Shown: positions 60,317 to 64,000 of the stretch, piece by piece
Position numbering within the stretch: position 1 is the first letter of the stretch
How the letters are laid out: each line of letters begins with the position of its first letter
Source: Verrucomicrobiaceae bacterium
Lineage (GTDB): Bacteria; Verrucomicrobiota; Verrucomicrobiia; Verrucomicrobiales; Akkermansiaceae
Direction of reading: 5' to 3'
Assembly (NCBI GenBank): GCA_027491155.1
Contig: JAIXWR010000022.1
Coordinates: 18,903-82,902, forward strand
Length of the DNA: 64,000 nt
Translations under genes and position numbers: made by a program
Notes under the pieces: model-generated
Told to the model about the DNA's origin: nothing
Seen by the model: the letters and a program-made list of their open reading frames with translations, nothing else
Databases searched by the model: none

Positions 60317-62488
60317 ATGTCAAAGAAGATTCCGGCCGCGATGATCGCCGGCGCCCTCCCGCTGCTGCTGGCAGTGTTCTGGGCCGGCCGGGCCTCGGCA
60401 CCCCGGTCGAGCCAGGAAGCGCTCGCGGAAAGCCGGCTTCCCGCGCGGTTTTCGGACCGCTCCGGTCCGCGGAACCCCGCCCGGAACGGCGGACCCGGTG
60501 CCGGCGGGCAGGCGATCTCCAGCGCGATGCAGCTCCGCGATGTCTTCAAGCACAGCGGCGGGAACATGCAGCTCGGCAGCGCGACGGCCGACGCGGCGCT
60601 GGCCCGGATGAATGCCTCCGAGATCTCCCGGCTGGTCGAAGATCTCGCCCGGGCCCAGGCAAGCACTCCCGGCTATGCTTTCACGCTGGAGATCCAGGCC
60701 GCCTGCGCCCGCTGGGCGGAAGTCGATCCCAAGGCCGCCTTGCGCTTCGTCCTCGCCAACCCGCAGTCCTCGTTCCGCTCCGCAGCGCTGGGCAGCATCT
60801 TTGCAGGAATGGCGAAGCTCGATCCCGCGCTGGCCCGGGCGGAAGTGGCGGCGATCGAGGACCCGACGCTCCGCCGGAGCGCGCAGGCGAGCCTGTTGTC
60901 CGCCCTTGCCGTGGCCAATCCCGACGAGTGGGTCGCCACCCTGCTCGCGGAGCCTTCGCTTCACGAGCAATACGGCATGGGGTCGATCATCTCCGAATGG
61001 GCGATGGACGATCCCGCCAAAGCAGCCGAGCGCCTCCGGAAGCTCCCGGCTTCCCTGCAAGCCAGCGGGATCGATTCCCTGGCGAAAATCTGGGGCAGCA
61101 AGGACCCCGGAGCCGCGCAGGCCTGGGCGCTGTCCCTCGGCGACGCGAAGCAGCGCCAGCGCGCGCTCGGTGCGATCGCGGGAGGCATCGCCGCGCGGGA
61201 TCCGGATGCGGCGCTGGCCTCGCTCGACGCGCTTGACGCCGCCACCCGGCGGACCGGCCTCCAGGAGGTCTTTTCCACCCTCGCGGACCTCGATTTCGAC
61301 CTCGCGCTGGAGAAGGCGTCGGCCCTTTCCGATTCCGCCGAGAAGAATGCCGCGCTCAATATCCTGGCCGGAGGCGCTTTCTACGGCGACGACGATCCGT
61401 TCGCCTCCGGCAGCACCGACACCCAGCCCAACTCCGGGCAGCTCGTCAAACTGCTGGCGGATCTGCCCGCCGGCAAAACCCGCTCCTCGGTGTTGGGCCG
61501 GCTTGGCCACCAGCTGGGCATCGCCACGCCGGAGGAAGCGGATCGGATCCTCGCCGCCTACTCGGGAGACGAACTCGTGATCCTCCGGTCACGGATGCTG
61601 GAACAGATGACCCGGACCGATCCGGCGCGCGCGCTTGAGCACTTCCAATCGCTGCCGCCGGACCAGCAGCAAGCCTCCACTTTCAACAACATCCTCAGCT
61701 ACCTGGCGGCAAGGGATCCCGAAGCGGCGCTGGAGCTCGCCCTGGGCAGCGGGTCGGACGAGCTCCAAGCCCAGGGTGCCGCGCAAGCCTTCCACTATCT
61801 GACGGCAAAAGACCCGAAAGCCGCCAGCGCCCGACTGGGAACGCTCGCCCCGGGCTCCGGCACCCACCAGTCCGCGCTGATCGCCACGGCGAATTCCTGG
61901 GCGAGCCAGGATCCCGATGCGGCCGCGGAATGGGCGACGGGCCTGGATCCCGAATTCCGGAACCTCGCCTACGGCACGATCATCCCGACGATCGGGCAGA
62001 GCGATCCTCCAAAGGCCGCCGGACTTTTGGAAGAACTCATGCGATCGAAAGCGGCGGATGCCCAGGGCGGTCTGGCGAACACCGCGTCCAATCTGGTCGA
62101 CCGCTGGGCGAGCACGGATCCGGAAGAGGCGGCGGCGTGGACCTCGGCCTTGCAGGAAGGCACGGTGAAACACGCGGCAGCCTTCCAGTTGGCATCAGCC
62201 TGGCACGGCCGCGATCCGGACGGAGCGGCGGAATGGATCAACGGCCTTCCTGACGGCTCATCCCGCGACGGGGCCGTCCGCTACATGATTCAAGCCACCG
62301 GCTCCAGCGACCCCGCCGCCGCCTTCCAATGGGCTGCCACCCTGTCTGACGGCGAACAGCGCTCGACCGAAATGGAATACATTGCCGCCCACTGGATCGC
62401 CAAAGACCGGGAACAAGCGCGCGCCGCCATCCGCCAGTCCGACCTGCCGGCCGAGGTGCGCCAGCGTCTGTTAGAGTCGACCGAGTAG
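60317..62488 (+). CDS. Membrane-anchored protein with WAxxDPxAA helical repeats
   Basis: This 723-residue protein has an N-terminal hydrophobic segment (AAMIAGALPLLLAVFWAG) and then a long array of helical repeats of about 33-35 residues with the recurring element WAxxDPxxAAxWAxxLxxxxxR (for example WAEVDPKAALRFVLA, WAMDDPAKAAERLRKLP, WGSKDPGAAQAWALSLG, WASQDPDAAAEWATGL, WASTDPEEAAAWTSALQ, WHGRDPDGAAEWINGLP). Such arrays form HEAT/TPR-like superhelices and mediate protein contacts. ATG 60317 is used; ATG 60305 would add four residues. The role is unknown; likely an envelope scaffold. Confidence 0.78.
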   Translation: MSKKIPAAMIAGALPLLLAVFWAGRASAPRSSQEALAESRLPARFSDRSGPRNPARNGGPGAGGQAISSAMQLRDVFKHSGGNMQLGSATADAALARMNASEISRLVEDLARAQASTPGYAFTLEIQAACARWAEVDPKAALRFVLANPQSSFRSAALGSIFAGMAKLDPALARAEVAAIEDPTLRRSAQASLLSALAVANPDEWVATLLAEPSLHEQYGMGSIISEWAMDDPAKAAERLRKLPASLQASGIDSLAKIWGSKDPGAAQAWALSLGDAKQRQRALGAIAGGIAARDPDAALASLDALDAATRRTGLQEVFSTLADLDFDLALEKASALSDSAEKNAALNILAGGAFYGDDDPFASGSTDTQPNSGQLVKLLADLPAGKTRSSVLGRLGHQLGIATPEEADRILAAYSGDELVILRSRMLEQMTRTDPARALEHFQSLPPDQQQASTFNNILSYLAARDPEAALELALGSGSDELQAQGAAQAFHYLTAKDPKAASARLGTLAPGSGTHQSALIATANSWASQDPDAAAEWATGLDPEFRNLAYGTIIPTIGQSDPPKAAGLLEELMRSKAADAQGGLANTASNLVDRWASTDPEEAAAWTSALQEGTVKHAAAFQLASAWHGRDPDGAAEWINGLPDGSSRDGAVRYMIQATGSSDPAAAFQWAATLSDGEQRSTEMEYIAAHWIAKDREQARAAIRQSDLPAEVRQRLLESTE

Positions 62489-62498
62489 CCGCCCGGGC

Positions 62499-63875
62499 TC
62501 AGGCGGCTTCGGGCTTCTTGCGTCGGATCGATCCCCGTAAAAGCAACACCCAGCACCCGAACGCCGCGGCGAGCACCGCCCAGGGCACCAGCCAGCCGAA
62601 GCGGGTGTAGAAGGTGAGCCGGGTCTCCCGCTGGAGGCTTCCGGTCAGGATCCCGCTCGTCATCGCCCCCAGCCTGCCGTGGAGCTGACCGCTGGGATCG
62701 ATCACCTGGGACACGCCGGAAGTCGCGCAGACAAACATCCAGCGCCCGTTCTCGCAGGCCCGGATCCGGAACAGCTCCGCATGCTGGTCGTGCTGGCGCG
62801 CGGTCCATGCCTCGGCGTCCATGATCGGGACGATGAACGCTTCCGCCCCCGCGGCGGTCATCCGGCGGACCACACCCTCGTAGTCGCAGTCGAAGCAGAC
62901 CGGCGTGCCGATTTTCCCGTGCGCGGTCTCCACCGGCAGCGCGGAGCTTCCGGCGATGCCGTCGTTGAAGAAGTGCACGGGGTGGACCTTGTTGTGCTCC
63001 CCGCGGACTCCGGTCGGATCGACGGTCAGCGCGATGTTCCGCCAGCCCGCTCCGTCCGCCTGATGGAGCTGCGTGCCGAAAGTCAGCGTGATCCCACGGT
63101 CCCTGCAGAGCTGCCGGACCGCCTCCCAGTCCGCCTGGTCCGCACGGATGTCATACGGCACCGCATACTCCGGCCAGACGACGTAGGGAATGTCCGCCGG
63201 CAGCCCGCGGGTGGCCTCGAGGAATTCGTGCAGGGAAACGCTCTCCTTCTGGACTCCGGCCACCCGGATCGAACCGGCTCCCTCCGGCAGCAGGTGCTTC
63301 GGGATCGCCAGCAGCGAACCCGCCAGCAACGCCGCCGCCACCGGCGCGGTCTTCCATTGCCTGCCCACCACCAGCGCCACGAGCAAGAGCACGACGACGC
63401 CGGCACCATACACGCCAATCCATGGCAGCATGCGGTTCGGCCCCAACGCCAGGCCGGCGGTCATCCACGGGAACTTCAGCGGGAACAGCTCCGCGCGGAC
63501 GAACTCCCACGCGCCCCAGTTCAAGGCCGTGAAGATCGCGAACTTCCAGCCGATCATCCCGCGGGAGGCGGCCAGCCCCTGAAACTGCGCGAACAGCGCC
63601 GGAAACGCGGCGAGCACGCACCACAGCACCACCGACATCGGACCGAAAAGCTCGTAAAGCCACGACAGCCCCGTGCCGAAGGCCGCCAGCCCGTGAAGGA
63701 AGCCGGCCGCCCGGGCCTGCGAACCCGTGAGATCCTTCAAGGCGACCAGCAGTCCCGCCAGCGCGGGAAACACCAGCCACCCCCAGCCCAGCGGCGGATA
63801 GGCCAGCGAGTAAAGTCCTCCGGATGCAACCGCCAGAGCGAGGCGGAGGGCGAAGGCTGACCCTGACAATTCCAT
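62499..63875 (-). CDS. lnt: Apolipoprotein N-acyltransferase-like protein
   Basis: This 458-residue membrane enzyme would add the third acyl chain to lipoproteins. About six N-terminal hydrophobic segments (10-190) precede a nitrilase-fold domain (about 200-430) with a Glu-Lys-Cys triad at E236 (VVWPEYAVP), K296 (EHNKVHPVHF) and C327 (TPVCFDCDYEG), and a last helix near 435-450. It is shorter than E. coli Lnt (512) but all three catalytic residues are present. The start codon lies 13 bp from the stop codon of the IS transposase on the same strand, so its native promoter may be displaced. Several lipoproteins in this window are possible substrates. Confidence 0.85.
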   Translation of the reverse strand: MELSGSAFALRLALAVASGGLYSLAYPPLGWGWLVFPALAGLLVALKDLTGSQARAAGFLHGLAAFGTGLSWLYELFGPMSVVLWCVLAAFPALFAQFQGLAASRGMIGWKFAIFTALNWGAWEFVRAELFPLKFPWMTAGLALGPNRMLPWIGVYGAGVVVLLLVALVVGRQWKTAPVAAALLAGSLLAIPKHLLPEGAGSIRVAGVQKESVSLHEFLEATRGLPADIPYVVWPEYAVPYDIRADQADWEAVRQLCRDRGITLTFGTQLHQADGAGWRNIALTVDPTGVRGEHNKVHPVHFFNDGIAGSSALPVETAHGKIGTPVCFDCDYEGVVRRMTAAGAEAFIVPIMDAEAWTARQHDQHAELFRIRACENGRWMFVCATSGVSQVIDPSGQLHGRLGAMTSGILTGSLQRETRLTFYTRFGWLVPWAVLAAAFGCWVLLLRGSIRRKKPEAA

Positions 63876-63884
63876 AAGTCCCTA

Positions 63885-64000
63885 GAAGCTATCCCAAAAC
63901 CTCTTTCATGAGGAGAAGGGCACAAGTCAGATTCACAAAGCCTTGAAACATCGCGGTCGATTTCTCCCAACGGATGCACAGGCGCCGGTAGTTCTGGAGC
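63885..64000 (-). mobile_element. IS5-family insertion sequence, right part cut by window edge
   Basis: The end of the element lies about 10-15 bp upstream of lnt; the terminal sequence includes GAAGCTATCCCAAAACCTC, similar in style to the GGTTTTGGGATAG ends of IS5/IS1031-type elements. The other end and any target duplication are outside the window. Confidence 0.65.
63889..63999 (-). CDS. Transposase C-terminus, partial
   Basis: The last 36 codons are visible and read LQNYRRLCIRWEKSTAMFQG, then a hydrophobic helix (FVNLTCALLLMKEVLG) and TAG. The ending RRLxIRxEK...FxxxxxLACALLxx is the usual C-terminus of IS5-family DDE transposases, in which the glutamate (WEK) is part of the catalytic region. 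The rest is outside the window, so integrity cannot be judged. Confidence 0.8.
   Translation of the reverse strand, partial: LQNYRRLCIRWEKSTAMFQGFVNLTCALLLMKEVLG

Overview
The window is GC-rich chromosomal DNA from a bacterium that is most likely a member of the Verrucomicrobiota, near Luteolibacter, Haloferula or Prosthecobacter. This is inferred from the gene content: autotransporter-associated beta-strand repeat proteins, a PEP-CTERM protein, lamin-tail and FG-GAP secreted proteins, C-terminal modules of the type 'DxDGxxNxxEYxxGTxP ... SxDLxxW ... FYRL', a DUF7133-type dehydrogenase beside a cytochrome c, a four-helix-bundle/zinc-finger fusion, and a fused rhamnulose-1-phosphate aldolase/dehydrogenase. 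Many start codons lack an obvious Shine-Dalgarno sequence. I found no rRNA, tRNA, CRISPR array or phage.

Layout. 1-12.0 kb: large secreted or surface proteins on the + strand (lamin-tail protein cut by the left edge, 14-repeat FG-GAP protein, beta-strand repeat protein, PEP-CTERM protein), interrupted by a small minus-strand pair (degenerate cyclic-nucleotide-binding protein and DUF3307 protein). 12.0-29.2 kb: a run of minus-strand genes. In transcription order they are a FecR-TPR-outer-membrane-barrel protein, a CHASE2 adenylate/guanylate cyclase, a six-cysteine small ORF, a membrane-anchored protein of unknown function, a 2700-residue internally duplicated secreted protein, and a glutaminase carrying STAS and cyclic-nucleotide-binding domains. 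29.4-31.1 kb: an RsuA-type pseudouridine synthase and a four-helix-bundle protein interleaved with palindromic GATC-rich repeats.

31.2-36.9 kb: an L-rhamnose locus. The fused RhaD/lactaldehyde dehydrogenase is divergent from a DeoR regulator, rhaB and glpX, so rhamnulose-1-phosphate would be split and its DHAP sent to gluconeogenesis. 37.0-41.7 kb: an envelope or stress-like cluster (fasciclin protein, CsbD, small lipoproteins, a histidine kinase/response-regulator pair, DUF1328). 41.8-52.5 kb: housekeeping genes (hemW, pyrD, DsbD, glgB, mazG, rhomboid) with repeated hairpin elements. 52.7-55.5 kb: an overlapping DUF2868/DUF3482 GTPase pair. 55.7-58.2 kb: cytochrome c plus a sorbosone-dehydrogenase-like protein. 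58.2-63.9 kb: a possible SLOG-like protein, pyrC, a repeat protein and lnt. The right edge cuts an IS5-type element whose end lies directly upstream of lnt.

The most interesting points are: the 2700-residue protein, which contains an apparently active and a fully triad-substituted copy of a trypsin-like domain inside a 1284-residue tandem duplication; the FecR-TPR-barrel/CHASE2 cyclase pair and possible local cyclic-nucleotide effectors; hemW without a canonical start codon; and short interspersed repeats that have been recruited into coding sequence.
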